A stretch of 64,000 nucleotides of DNA, from the NCBI RefSeq assembly GCF_039729015.1, contig NZ_CP155792.1:888001-952000 (forward strand), given 5' to 3'. This document shows, in pieces, positions 1 to 8,425 of this stretch; positions within the stretch are counted from its first letter, which is position 1; every line of letters starts with the position of its first letter. The position numbers and the translations under genes are program-made. The notes under the pieces are model-generated. The model made no database searches and was not told where the DNA came from. It worked only from the letters and a program-made list of their open reading frames with translations. The stretch is from Blastococcus sp. HT6-30. GTDB taxonomy: Bacteria; Actinomycetota; Actinomycetes; Mycobacteriales; Geodermatophilaceae.

Positions 1-215
1 CGTAGCCGTCCGCCGCGTTGGTCATCAATCAATTTACCTTGTGACCCGTTTAGGGCTGCTCTCCTCATGCTCATGGGGTGAGGATCATTGACGCCAGGGG
101 CCTGAGCGGTCAGCCGGAGGGGGCCGCCTTTGGTCTCGCGTCATGCCGGTTGGTCGGGTGTTGAGGGCACCGTCCCGTTCACCTTGTGATCGCTAATGGT
201 TTCTTTCGCCCGGTG

Positions 216-393
216 CAGATGAAACGTTGACCGTCACGGGAACAGCGCGGTGCCGGCGAGAACGACGCATTTGCGGGTGTGTGCTTGGAGGTCTCGCCGG
301 TGAGGTCGCGCGCCAGGATGTCGTTGCGGATGTCGCAGCCGTTGCGGTCGGCGTCGCTCCAGCTCTCGCCGAACAGGCCGCGGTCGTAACCGG
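216..393 (-). pseudogene. fragment of secreted HNH endonuclease (DUF1524/GmrSD C-terminal type)
   Basis: The minus strand from about 393 translates to a stretch containing GYDRGLFGESWSDADRNGCD followed by IRNDILARDLTGET. This is the core signature of secreted actinobacterial HNH-family (DUF1524) nucleases, normally near residue 60-90 of a roughly 200-aa protein with a signal peptide. After LTGET the frame breaks. One base over, it resumes as TRKCVVLAGTALFP and then stops, which matches the next conserved block of the family. No upstream signal peptide and no downstream catalytic half are visible, so this is a decayed, frameshifted fragment rather than a working gene. The family assignment rests on motif recognition only. 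Confidence 0.55.
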
Positions 394-525
394 TCCGCGG
401 CGCCCGGGCAGCCTGAGCCTCTGCAAGGTCCCCAAGGGCGGACGCGCAGCCCTCTACACCCAGGCCGCGATGGGGCAGGCCCTGGTGACTATTAAGGAAG
501 CCCTTGCGGTCGCTCCGGGATTCAG

Positions 526-798
526 CAGGTGCGGCTCACCGTCCTGCGTCACGTCGGCGCCGACGCCTACGGCCGACCCAAGCTTCAATGCCTGCTGGCC
601 GGCACATGGACCCGACAAGCCCTTAAGGTGACGCCTGGGCCCCGCCGACGCCGCTACCGTCGCGCAGGACACCGCCACCGAGCTGTTCATCAAGCTGCGC
701 GGCGGCAAGGCACTGGAACCGCTGAACGTGAACTCGCAACCGGATCCAGCAGCTGCTGGGGGTCGTCGACATCGAGCGCCTCGTTCGAGATTGATTGA
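526..798 (+). pseudogene. decayed gene of unknown family with at least two frameshifts
   Basis: Three plus-strand frames give protein-like pieces in order. The first, around 529-630, reads VRLTVLRHVGADAYGRPKLQ and then CLLAGTWTRQAL. The second, about 632-735, reads DAATVAQDTATELFIKLRGG and then KALEPLNVNSQPD. The third, about 740-795, ends IQQLLGVVDIERLVRD followed by TGA. Together they look like one gene of about 90 codons or more broken by two frameshifts. I do not recognise the family. The alternative is chance open frames in high-GC DNA, but the order and the clean terminal stop argue for a relic. Confidence 0.35.
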
Positions 799-1214
799 GT
801 CGTAACCGGGCTTCGCCAAGGACGCGCAGAGATGCCGCACCGCGGCTTTGGGCAGTGCTGCCCCACGCTCGTTGACCAGGGAAGTTGAGCCCCTCGGGCG
901 CTGTCCTGCCCGGGCATGACTGTGCCGTGGTCACCTGTGCGGCCAAGGCACGGACATAGCGCCCGCGGGGAGCTGCTCCCAGTGGGCGAGTGGCTGGCCG
1001 AGGTGCCTGCGCCGCAATGTGGGGGGTGGTCCTCGGTCAATCACGCAGATGGGCAACGGGTGAGACCCGTGGGGTCTATGCGAGGTGAACGGGCGAGAAG
1101 TGCTAACCCGGGGGCCGAACATGGTCATGAGCGGACCGCGAGGTATCGGTAACGCTGTGGAACCTTACTTATGAGGGCGACAGTTCCCTCGCCCCACAGA
1201 CTCTGGAGCCGATC

Positions 1215-1655
1215 ATGCGTTGTCGTACCACTGCTATTGCCGGTGTCTTCTTCACCGCTGCTCTGTCCCTCGGTGTCTCTGGCACCGCCCACGCCGCCGA
1301 CACGTTCAACTGCCCGGACTTCGTCTCGCAGGCGGACGCCCAAGCTGTCTACAACGCCGACCCGAGTGACCCGAACCAGCTGGATCGCGACAACGACGCT
1401 CAGGCCTGCGAGGACCACGACTACGTCGCCAACGCGGGGACCGTCACCAGCGCCATGGCCCTCGGCACCACGAGCCAGGCGACCGCCGGCACCACGGGCC
1501 AGGTGACCAGCCGTCCGGCAGGTGCCGTGGCCGCCGGCGACGGTAGCTCGTCCAGCGACGCCAGCGCGCTTCCCTACGTCCTGGGCGGCGTCGCTCTGAC
1601 CGCGGCCGGTGGGGCCGCGTTCGCTGCGCGGCGTAGCTCCCGCGCGACCGTCTGA
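1215..1655 (+). CDS. secreted Excalibur-domain surface protein with C-terminal membrane anchor
   Basis: This 146-aa protein has a clear signal peptide (residues 1-27, cleavage after AHA). An Excalibur calcium-binding domain follows at about residues 31-66, with paired cysteines (FNCPDF and ACEDH) around the acidic loop LDRDNDAQACE. A Ser/Thr/Gly/Ala-rich linker comes next. The C-terminus is a hydrophobic helix (about 119-138) with an RRSS tail, as in surface-anchored proteins. There is no canonical LPXTG; the sequence before the helix is SALPYVLGG. The ATG is preceded by GGAG at a suitable distance. A sortase gene follows after a strong hairpin, so the two may be functionally linked, but the missing sorting motif leaves open simple membrane anchoring. 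Confidence 0.75.
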   Translation: MRCRTTAIAGVFFTAALSLGVSGTAHAADTFNCPDFVSQADAQAVYNADPSDPNQLDRDNDAQACEDHDYVANAGTVTSAMALGTTSQATAGTTGQVTSRPAGAVAAGDGSSSSDASALPYVLGGVALTAAGGAAFAARRSSRATV

Positions 1656-1684
1656 CCGCACGAGACGTGCACCATCGCGCACTT

Positions 1685-1723
1685 ACCACCCGCCCCGGTT
1701 TCTCAGAGACCGGGGCGGGTGGT
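1685..1723. terminator. perfect 15-bp hairpin between Excalibur gene and sortase
   Basis: Positions 1685-1699 and 1709-1723 are perfect inverted repeats (stem ACCACCCGCCCCGGT, 9-nt loop). There is no strong T tract, which is common for actinobacterial terminators. It ends the upstream transcript and argues against starting the sortase at the GTG at 1667, since that would put the hairpin inside the coding region. Confidence 0.7.
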
Positions 1724-1726
1724 GCG

Positions 1727-2530
1727 GTGCGCATCGTCAGGGCGTACCCCCCGCCACTCCCTTCGGCGCGAGCGTCGAACACCGAGGCCGAGCTTGAGGC
1801 CCTCCTCGCCCGGCCGCCTCGAGTCACCCGCTACGGACAGCACAGTCGCCGCGCTGCCCGGAGCGCCCGGCCACGTGCCGCCCGTTTCTGGGCGGGCACC
1901 TCCGCGGTACTCGCCGCCGCAGGGATTGCAGCAGTCGTCGTCCTGCCCCAGAACACGACTGACCCCGTTCGACTCGACGTTCCCCTCGCCGTGGTCGCCC
2001 CGCCGGTTCCCGCGACCGCGACGTCGTCCGCACCCCCTGCCGAGCTGGTCAGTCCGGCATCCAGCGCACCACAGCTGCCGGCCAGTACTCCCACTCGGGT
2101 TCAGATACCGGCCCTCGCAGTCACTTCTCGGATCATGGAGCTCGGCCTGGAGCGGGACGGCTCCATGGAGGTTCCGCCGGGCGCCTATCCCGTGGGCTGG
2201 TACGACGGCAGCCCCACACCCGGCCAGCTCGGGCCCGCTGTCCTCGCCGGCCACGTCGACTGGGAGGGCGATCCGGGAGCGTTCTACGGGCTACGGGAGC
2301 TGCGGCCAGGGGACACCGTCGTCGTCGACCGCGCCGATGGCACCGTCGCAACCTTCAGCGTCGACCGCGTCGAGGAGTACGCCAAGGCCAACTTCCCGAC
2401 CGAGAAGGTCTACGGCGACATCGACCACGCCGGTCTGCGCCTGATTACCTGCGGCGGAGCCTTCGACGAAGACACGGGGGACTACCAGAGCAACATAATC
2501 GTGTACGCCAGCCTCACAACGGTCGGCTAG
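1727..2530 (+). CDS. class F-like sortase (cysteine transpeptidase)
   Basis: This is a membrane-anchored sortase of about 267 aa. A cytoplasmic Arg-rich N-terminus precedes one membrane segment (about residues 54-73), then a Pro/Ser/Ala-rich linker and the catalytic barrel starting near RVQIPALAVTSRIMELG. The catalytic His lies in AGHVDW (about 176) and the catalytic Cys in LITCGG (about 241). The final strand reads DYQSNIIVYASL, with Gln where many relatives carry the active-site Arg (YRDN/YRAN type). Whether that position is invariant in this subclass is uncertain. I chose the GTG at 1727 because the in-frame GTG at 1667 lies upstream of the hairpin; no clear ribosome-binding site decides it. 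The likely substrate is an LPXTG/LAXTG-type surface protein; the only neighbour candidate is the Excalibur protein. Confidence 0.75.
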   Translation: MRIVRAYPPPLPSARASNTEAELEALLARPPRVTRYGQHSRRAARSARPRAARFWAGTSAVLAAAGIAAVVVLPQNTTDPVRLDVPLAVVAPPVPATATSSAPPAELVSPASSAPQLPASTPTRVQIPALAVTSRIMELGLERDGSMEVPPGAYPVGWYDGSPTPGQLGPAVLAGHVDWEGDPGAFYGLRELRPGDTVVVDRADGTVATFSVDRVEEYAKANFPTEKVYGDIDHAGLRLITCGGAFDEDTGDYQSNIIVYASLTTVG

Positions 2531-2875
2531 ATGTGATGCCCAGCTAGGCGCAGGTCCCGAGGCGCACCCCAGTCGCGGTTACACCTCTCAGGTCATTGGC
2601 GCGGCCACGAAGGCGCATGTGGCGCTGGCCCCTTTACTTGCTGCGGGTGCCGCTGCCTAATGTCGTCCCGATGCAGACCCGCGAGCCCGACCTCGATCGA
2701 GGGCGGTGCATGGGTTGGGAGATCGGCGCGCATGTGTCCCGTCCATCGTCGTGTTAGCCCTGTGACCGTTACGGGCATCTTCCGCTGGCCGCCGGACGGC
2801 ACGGGCAGGACGTCCGCTGTAGGACGTGCCCTGCATGCGGGGGCGACTTACGTCACCCAGAGCAGGGCGTGCCTG
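2531..2875. other. intergenic stretch, nothing recognised
   Basis: Between the sortase stop and the 3' end of the minus-strand membrane protein there is no reading frame with protein-like composition and no RNA motif that I recognise. Confidence 0.5.
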
Positions 2876-3412
2876 TCACTCCAGTTGCAGTCCCAGGAGC
2901 AACTCCCCGTCGAGACGCCGTGTCCAGCTTCGGCCGTTCGCGTCCACGAACGAAACGCCGACGGTCGACCAGGGGCGACCTGGACGACCGGACGCCGTGA
3001 AAGGGATGCGAATGTCGTGCGCACCAGGATCAACCCGATACAACTCCTCTATGCGAGCGTAAGAGAGACGCGTCTGCCGCAAGAAGGAGTGATGAGAACC
3101 CATGCTATAGATTTCTGCTTGGTCGGTGAAATCGAAAGGGTTAGAGTCCCTGCTTAGCGCCACGAAAGCCACTTGGGAGATTGGTCGATCGCTAGCGTTG
3201 AGGAGCGTTGCGTTCACGATCAAGGGCTCCTCATTCTGCCATATGCGATAGAGGGACACTTTGGACGCCTGTTCCATCTGTCTGTCCAGTATGGTCGACC
3301 GATACTGACGCGCGGCGATAATGATTCCAATGCCCGTGAGGATCGCGCCGACGGCGCCACCGATTGCCCCAACGGTTTCGGGGGTCAAATCCCACGCCGG
3401 ACTGGCGGCCAT
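2876..3412 (-). CDS. hypothetical single-pass membrane protein
   Basis: This protein of about 178 aa has one N-terminal membrane helix (WDLTPETVGAIGGAVGAILTG then IGIIIAARQY), followed by a soluble domain of about 140 residues with a predicted beta-sandwich feel. It contains SLYRIWQNEEPLIVNATLLN and ends SWTRRLDGELLLGLQLE. Base composition is clearly less GC-rich than the flanking genes, suggesting recent acquisition. I do not recognise the family. The start is ambiguous: ATG at 3412 is preferred, and GTG at 3442 adds ten residues. It stands alone and converges with the sortase. Confidence 0.6.
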   Translation of the reverse strand: MAASPAWDLTPETVGAIGGAVGAILTGIGIIIAARQYRSTILDRQMEQASKVSLYRIWQNEEPLIVNATLLNASDRPISQVAFVALSRDSNPFDFTDQAEIYSMGSHHSFLRQTRLSYARIEELYRVDPGAHDIRIPFTASGRPGRPWSTVGVSFVDANGRSWTRRLDGELLLGLQLE

Positions 3413-3604
3413 GGGCGTGATGTTGCCATGCGCGCTTCGCACTCGCGCCGCGGAGCGTCTGCATGCCCTCGCCGCCGCTCGTGTGGCTAGGTCCCGGGAA
3501 GGTACGCGGGGTCAGTAGGTCACCGTCCTCTTCGCCCTCTTCCCGGGGCTCATCAGCATCGTCTCACTGGCGCAGTGAGCCCGCGGACAACCGAAAGGAA
3601 GACC

Positions 3605-3805
3605 ATGCCCGTTCTCATCTCTGCCGCCCTGGCTGCCCTGGCCGACCGCCTGCGCGGTGAGGATCCCGAGCGGGGGGACGTGCCCGGCTGGGTGATGATC
3701 ACGGTGATGACCGCCGCCCTGGTGCTGGCGATCCTCATCCCGTTCCGCGCGGCGATCGTCGATGCGGTCACGAACGCGCTGACGTCGGTCACGGGTGCGG
3801 GCTGA
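3605..3805 (+). CDS. small Flp-type pilin-like protein
   Basis: This 66-aa protein has a short charged N-terminus (ADRLRGEDPERGDVPGW) and a single hydrophobic helix (VMITVMTAALVLAILIPF). It ends in an Ala/Val/Thr-rich tail, the layout of Flp/Tad pilins and the small membrane proteins encoded beside TadE genes in actinobacteria. The ATG has an AGGA ribosome-binding site eight bases upstream. Its stop overlaps the GTG of the next gene, so the three genes here form one transcription unit. No tadA/tadB/tadC ATPase or platform genes are visible within the window. Confidence 0.65.
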   Translation: MPVLISAALAALADRLRGEDPERGDVPGWVMITVMTAALVLAILIPFRAAIVDAVTNALTSVTGAG

Positions 3806-4208
3806 GCGGCTCCGCCGCGGCGAGGACGGTGAGCGGGGGAGCGCCGTCGTCGACTTCGTCATGGTCTCGCTGCTGATCGTGGCGCTGCTGCTCGCGGTGC
3901 TGCAGGTGGCGGTGTACGTGCACGTGCGCAACGTGGTCACCGCCAGCGCCCAGGAAGGGGCGCGGTACGCCGCCAACGCCGACGTCGGCTCGGCCCCGGG
4001 TGCCGCGCGCACCGTGGAGATCGTGGCCGCGGCAACCTCGGTGCGGACGGCCCAGGGGATGGCGTGCACGTCGGAGGAGGAGCTGGACACCAGCGGCGCG
4101 ACGCTGGTGGTGGTGCGCTGGTCGGGGTCGGTCCCCTCGCTGCTGGCGGCGTTGGGCGACGTGCTGCCGCTGGAGGTCACCGGCCGGGCGATGAAGGAGG
4201 CCGCGTGA
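3795..4208 (+). CDS. TadE-family pilus assembly protein
   Basis: This 137-aa protein has the TadE-like signature: a short basic N-terminus, then ERGSAVVDFVMVSLLIVALL as a membrane-anchored pseudopilin segment (the Glu-X-Gly-Ser-Ala block precedes the helix). A C-terminal extracytoplasmic domain follows with one Cys (GMACTSEEELD). The GTG start overlaps the stop of the upstream Flp-like gene, and its TGA overlaps the GTG of the next gene. TadE-like minor pseudopilins act in the Flp/Tad secretion system at the membrane. Confidence 0.75.
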   Translation: MRAERLRRGEDGERGSAVVDFVMVSLLIVALLLAVLQVAVYVHVRNVVTASAQEGARYAANADVGSAPGAARTVEIVAAATSVRTAQGMACTSEEELDTSGATLVVVRWSGSVPSLLAALGDVLPLEVTGRAMKEAA

Positions 4209-4671
4209 GGTGGTTGCGCGCCCGCCTCGGGCAGATCGAGGGGGAGCGCGGGTCGGCGCTGGTGGAGTTCGTGTTCGTCGCGCTGGTGGTGTTCGTGCCG
4301 CTGGTCTACATCGTCGCGGGGTTCTCGGCGGTGCAGCGCGGGGTGTTCGCCTCGCAGGCCGCAGCGCGGGAGGCCGGGCGGGCGATGGCACCGCACCGGA
4401 CCCGCTCACCGGGCACGAGCGGGCGCTGCGGGCCGTGCAGCTGGCGGTGGAGGACCAGTCGGTCGAGGCCACCGACGTCCGGCTGGCCTACGCGCCGGCC
4501 GGTGCGGGCTGCGATGCGGCGGGCGGCTACTCGCCGGCGTTCGTGCCGGGGGAGGAGTTCTCCGTCTGCGTCACCGTCACCGTGCGGATCCCGCTGCTGC
4601 CGGAGTTCGTCGAGGCCAACACCGCCACCGGCCAGTTCGTCGTCGAGCGCGATCGCTACGTCGACGGCTGA
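4205..4671 (+). pseudogene. second TadE-like gene, frameshifted
   Basis: Translation from the GTG at 4205 gives VRWLRARLGQIEGERGSALV followed by a TadE-type membrane helix and ends in REAGRAMA. A frame change in 4385-4395 then lets the family sequence continue in another frame (TAPDPLTGHERALRAVQLAV), through a Cys-containing C-terminal domain to ERDRYVDG and the TGA at 4669-4671. Restoring one base near GCGATGGCACCGCACC would give a continuous protein of about 155 aa. This is either a one-base deletion that inactivates the gene or a sequencing error. It is the third gene of the Flp/TadE unit. Confidence 0.7.
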
Positions 4672-4826
4672 CGCCGCATCGAGGGGTTGTTGTCAGCGAC
4701 GGCGCCTCCGCTTCCCGAACAGCCCGCGGGTGGGCTCCCGGCCGAGCGCCGACGCCTGGCCGGGGCGAACGAGCGGTGGGCCGGTGACTCGTGCGCGGAA
4801 GCCGGGCCCTGCCCGGTCGGGCGTGC

Positions 4827-5423
4827 TCAGTCCTGCGCCGGGCCCGCCGGCACGGGCACCAGCAGGGTGTCGAGCGGCAGCCGCTCCCGTGCCGTCCGCT
4901 CGCGGGCGGCCAGCGCCTCGGGCAGCTGGGCTTCCTCGTCGCGGCGGCCGAGGGCCAGGACGACGAGCGGCACCACCGGGGCCGGCAGGTCGAGCAGCGC
5001 GGCGACCCGGTCGCGGTCGAAGCCGCCGAGCTGGTGCACCGCCAGCCCCTCGTGCTCCGCCTGCACGGAGAGGTGCGCGACCGCCTGTCCGGTGTCGTAC
5101 ACGGCCCACGGTCGCGGGGCGCCATCCGGGCCGGCGGTCTCGGCCGCGACGACGACGAGCGCCGACGCCGCGTGCGCCCACAGCTGATTGCCCGCCGCCA
5201 GCGCCTCCTGCACGGCGGCGAACTCCGGCGTCCCGCGGCGGGCCACGGCGAACCGCCACGGCTGGCTGTTGTTCGCGCTCGGCGCCCACCGGGCGGCCTC
5301 CAGCAGCGCGGTCAGCTGGACGTCGGTGAGCTCGTGGGCGGTGTCCAGCCCGCGGGGGCTCCACCGGCCGGCGAGCAGCGGGTGCAGGGGAACGGCGGTG
5401 ACGGCGGTCTTGCTGACGGTCAT
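4827..5423 (-). CDS. nitroreductase-family flavoprotein
   Basis: This 198-aa protein belongs to the FMN-dependent nitroreductase fold. The N-terminal block RWSPRGLD and RWAPSANNSQPWRFAV (about residues 20-60) carries the phosphate- and flavin-contacting Arg, Ser, Asn and Gln residues. The central segment DTGQAVAHLSVQAEHEGLAV is the typical second flavin-binding helix. Members reduce nitro compounds, quinones or flavins with NAD(P)H; the substrate cannot be read from sequence. The ATG at 5423 (MTVSKTAV) is preferred over the ATG at 5456. It is monocistronic. Confidence 0.8.
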   Translation of the reverse strand: MTVSKTAVTAVPLHPLLAGRWSPRGLDTAHELTDVQLTALLEAARWAPSANNSQPWRFAVARRGTPEFAAVQEALAAGNQLWAHAASALVVVAAETAGPDGAPRPWAVYDTGQAVAHLSVQAEHEGLAVHQLGGFDRDRVAALLDLPAPVVPLVVLALGRRDEEAQLPEALAARERTARERLPLDTLLVPVPAGPAQD

Positions 5424-5789
5424 GACAGCCGCAGCGTGGATCGAACGCTCGAGCATTCCGTGCGGTCGCTCACCCGACGAGACCCTGGCTGGGTCGGCGG
5501 GCCACTCGGTCCTGCAGGGCGGGGCTCCCGCCCTCGTGCCGGGGCTCCGCCGGGAGCGGGCTGCTCGCCCTCGGCGTCGTCGCTGCGATCGCGCTGCACT
5601 TCGTCGTCATGGCGCCGCTGGCCGCGCCCGCCGGGGGGAGACCTTCCTGCGGTGAGGGTCGACGACGTACTCCGGCGCCACCCGTGTTCTCGTCACGTCC
5701 CGACGCCTGCCCGTGACTGGGGTCGCGGCGGCCACTGGGGGAACCGAGCAGCCGCGGCGGCGGGCGCCGCCGCGGCCACGCCGGTGGGG
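5424..5789. other. intergenic stretch, nothing firm
   Basis: One plus-strand frame around 5561-5620 encodes a hydrophobic helix (SGLLALGVVAAIALHFVVM) but has no visible start codon or ribosome-binding site. I see no RNA element or repeat. Confidence 0.4.
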
Positions 5790-6026
5790 TCAGCCCCCGC
5801 GCTCCACCTCGGCCTGCACCACGCCGCGCACCGCGCGCAGCAGCGCTTCGTCGGAGGTGTCACCGCGGTCGAGGGCCTCGCGGGCCGGTCCGGGCAGCAG
5901 GCTGCCGTCCACGGTGTCCAGCCAGGTCACGTCCCCGCCCATCCGTCGGCCGACCTGCAGGCCGTCCCCCTCCGGGCGCAGCACGTACTCCTCGCCGTCC
6001 AGCTGGATCGTCATCTCGTCGGTCAT
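5790..6026 (-). CDS. small conserved-looking hypothetical protein
   Basis: This 78-aa acidic protein (MTDEMTIQLDGEEYVLRPEG at the N-terminus) has a compact alpha/beta composition and no membrane segment. The coding pattern (strong third-position GC) supports a real gene. It is transcribed divergently from cutA. I do not recognise a domain. Confidence 0.55.
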   Translation of the reverse strand: MTDEMTIQLDGEEYVLRPEGDGLQVGRRMGGDVTWLDTVDGSLLPGPAREALDRGDTSDEALLRAVRGVVQAEVERGG

Positions 6027-6094
6027 GACCGCCCCCTACCCCCGGGACCACCGGTTCCACGCAAGGACCGCATCGGGCGGGGGAGGATGCCCGC

Positions 6095-6421
6095 ATGGAC
6101 GAGGAGTGCTGCGAGGTCGTCGTCACCGCGGACGACGCGGACTGGCTGGCCGGCTTCACCCGCACGCTGGTCGAGGAGCGGCTGGCCGCCTGCGGCCACC
6201 ACCTCGCGCCGATCCGGTCGGTCTACCGCTGGGAGGGGGCGGTGCAGGACGGCAACGAGGCCCGGGTCGCGCTGCACACCCGCCGGTCGCTCGTGCCGGC
6301 GGTGGTGGCGCGCACCCGTGAACTGCACCCGTACGAGGTGCCCTGCGTCATCGCGCTCCCGCTCGTCGGTGGCGACCCCGACTACCTGCGGTGGATCACC
6401 GACGAGACGCGGCAGCCTTGA
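6095..6421 (+). CDS. cutA: CutA-like divalent-ion tolerance protein
   Basis: This 108-aa protein matches the CutA1 fold, a small trimeric ferredoxin-like protein. The N-terminal strand is CEVVVTADDADWLAGFTRTL, then LVEERLAACGHHLAPIRSVY, the core WEGAVQDGNEARVALHTRRS, and HPYEVPCVIALPLVGGDPDY with the family HPYEVP motif. Length is typical. The ATG at 6095 follows a GGGGAGGA ribosome-binding site. CutA is associated with tolerance to copper and other divalent ions, although its biochemical role is not settled. Confidence 0.85.
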   Translation: MDEECCEVVVTADDADWLAGFTRTLVEERLAACGHHLAPIRSVYRWEGAVQDGNEARVALHTRRSLVPAVVARTRELHPYEVPCVIALPLVGGDPDYLRWITDETRQP

Positions 6422-6545
6422 CCGGGTAGCTGTAGCGCTGACCCTTTGCGGGTACGGGGCCGTCGCCGGCGCGTGGCGGCCACCGCTCCTGCCGATGCAC
6501 GCAGCAGGATGTGCGGACGGCGCACCGCGACCTACCGGAGGGGAC

Positions 6546-8294
6546 GTGGCAGCAGCACCTGGGGAGCGCGAGCTGCCCCTCGACGTGCGCCGCAGCGCGG
6601 GCTCGTCCGGCCGGGACGCCGCGCTCGTGGAGGCGGTGCTCGATGCCCTCGCCTCCCCGACCGTGCTGCTCGACCCGGCCGGCCGCGTGGTCCTGGCCAA
6701 CTCGGCGTGGACCGAGGCGGGGCGGGAACGCCAGGCGCCGATCCTGCCGGGGGAGGACTACCACGCGCTCGCCTTGCACCTGCGCGACGACGCCGACGCC
6801 CGCCGGCTGGTGCGCGAGCTGCGCGAGCTGTCCCGGGGCGAGCGCACCGAGGTCTCGGTCGACCGCTCCGTCCCCGACCCCGCGGGCGCCGCCACGAGCT
6901 GGTTCCACGTGCAGGCATCCCGCGTCGACCAGGCAGGGCACGTCGTCGTCACCCACCTCGACATCACCGCCCGCGTCCGCGCCGAGAAGGCATCGGCCTG
7001 GCGGGCGCGCCACGATTCGTTGACCGAGCTGCCGAACCGGGCGCACCTGCACGAGCTCATCGACGCCGAGCTCCTGCACCGCCGCCGTCCCGCGGTCGCC
7101 GTCCTCTTCCTCGACGTCGACGGCTTCAAGGACGTCAACGACTCCCTCGGCCACGAGGTCGGTGACGAGCTGCTGCGCCAGCTGGCCGGCCGGCTGCTCG
7201 ACAGCACCCGCGCGCAGGACGCCGTCGGGCGGCTGGGTGGCGACGAGTTCGTCGTCCTCTGCCGGGACTGCGACGCCGACGGTGCCGAGCTGCTCGCGCA
7301 CCGCTGCCAGGCCACCTTCGAGCAGCCCTTCGAGCTGGACGGGACGACCCACCGGCTCAGCGCCAGCATCGGGATCGCCGCCATCCCGGCCGGGGACCGC
7401 GCCGGCGTGCGGTCCACCGACCTGGTCCGCGACGCCGATCTGGCGATGTACGCGGCCAAGGCCGCCGGGCGGAACCGGGTGCGGATCTTCAGCCCGGACC
7501 TCCGAGCCCGGGTGCAGCGCAAGGTGCAGCTGGCGGCCGAGCTGCGGGACGCCATCTCCGTCGGCGGGCTGCTCCTGCACTACCAACCGGTGGTGGAGCT
7601 GGCGACGGGGGAGATCGCCGGTGTGGAGGCGCTGGTGCGCTGGCGGCATCCCGAGCGCGGGCTGGTGCCGCCGTGCGACTTCGTGCCGGTGGCCGAGCAG
7701 CACGACCTGATCATCCCGCTCACCCGCTGGGTGCTGGCCGAGGCCTGCCGGCAGGTGGCCGCCTGGCGCGACGAGGGCGTCGCCGTGGTCGCCGGGGTCA
7801 ACGTCAGCGCGGCGCACCTGGTCACCGGCACCCTCGTCGACGACGTCGTGACCGCGCTGCGCGGCGCCGGTCTGCACGCCCGCCAGCTGGTCGTCGAGCT
7901 GACCGAGACCAGCGCCGCCGAGGACCCTGCCCGCGCCGCCCAGCAGTTCCGGCGGTTGCGCGACCTCGGCGTCGAGTCCTCCATCGACGACTTCGGCAGC
8001 GGCTTCTCGTCGCTGAGCCAGCTGGTCGCCATCCCCGCCGGCGTGCTGAAGATCGACCGGAGCCTGGTCACCGGGGCCGACGATCCGGACGGCTCGTCGG
8101 CCGCGGCGGTCGCCGCCGTCGTCGGGCTGGCCCGGGCCTGCGGCATGCGGAGCCTGGCCGAGGGCGTGGAGACGGCGACGCAGCTGCAGCGGGTCACGGA
8201 GCTGGGCTGCCGGTACGCCCAGGGCTTCCACATCGCCCGGCCGATGCCGGGCGACGAGTTCCCGGGCTGGGTCCGCCGGTACCGGGCCGGCTGA
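6546..8294 (+). CDS. PAS-GGDEF-EAL cyclic-di-GMP synthase/phosphodiesterase
   Basis: This is a soluble protein of about 582 aa. A PAS-type sensor (about residues 27-140, ending FHVQASRVDQAGHVVVTHLD) precedes a GGDEF domain (about 155-315). The signature GRLGGDEFVVL is intact, as is a product-inhibition I-site RAQD five residues before it. A full EAL domain follows (about 330-575) with EALVRW, NVSAAHL, ELTET, DDFGSG, KIDRSLV and EGVET, so the metal and catalytic residues appear present. Both synthase and phosphodiesterase activity are therefore possible. I chose the GTG at 6546, with GGAGG six bases upstream; the frame is open further 5' but loses domain character. No membrane helix is present. 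Confidence 0.9.
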   Translation: MAAAPGERELPLDVRRSAGSSGRDAALVEAVLDALASPTVLLDPAGRVVLANSAWTEAGRERQAPILPGEDYHALALHLRDDADARRLVRELRELSRGERTEVSVDRSVPDPAGAATSWFHVQASRVDQAGHVVVTHLDITARVRAEKASAWRARHDSLTELPNRAHLHELIDAELLHRRRPAVAVLFLDVDGFKDVNDSLGHEVGDELLRQLAGRLLDSTRAQDAVGRLGGDEFVVLCRDCDADGAELLAHRCQATFEQPFELDGTTHRLSASIGIAAIPAGDRAGVRSTDLVRDADLAMYAAKAAGRNRVRIFSPDLRARVQRKVQLAAELRDAISVGGLLLHYQPVVELATGEIAGVEALVRWRHPERGLVPPCDFVPVAEQHDLIIPLTRWVLAEACRQVAAWRDEGVAVVAGVNVSAAHLVTGTLVDDVVTALRGAGLHARQLVVELTETSAAEDPARAAQQFRRLRDLGVESSIDDFGSGFSSLSQLVAIPAGVLKIDRSLVTGADDPDGSSAAAVAAVVGLARACGMRSLAEGVETATQLQRVTELGCRYAQGFHIARPMPGDEFPGWVRRYRAG

Positions 8295-8425
8295 GCGTCC
8301 CGGCCCGACGGGTCGGTCCCACGGTGCGGTCGCCCGAGTGGTGCGGAGCACAACCGTGTGGACACTTCGTCGTTGTGTTGCAGAGAGCGCGCGACCAGGC
8401 GCGACCCGCAGGAGGAGACGACCCG

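Larger units (their letters stand above)
1..1214. other. relic-rich region without an intact gene
   Basis: No intact gene is convincing here. Open frames are short, overlap on both strands and lack family features. Two decayed coding stretches are recognisable and listed separately: an HNH nuclease fragment (minus strand, about 228-393) and a broken gene (plus strand, about 526-798). The stretch from about 800 to 1190 shows nothing beyond the upstream region of the Excalibur gene. Confidence 0.6.

Noticed and set aside
6396-8351. Long minus-strand open frame opposite the GGDEF-EAL gene
   Set aside because: Composition is shadow-like and the plus strand carries all domain motifs.
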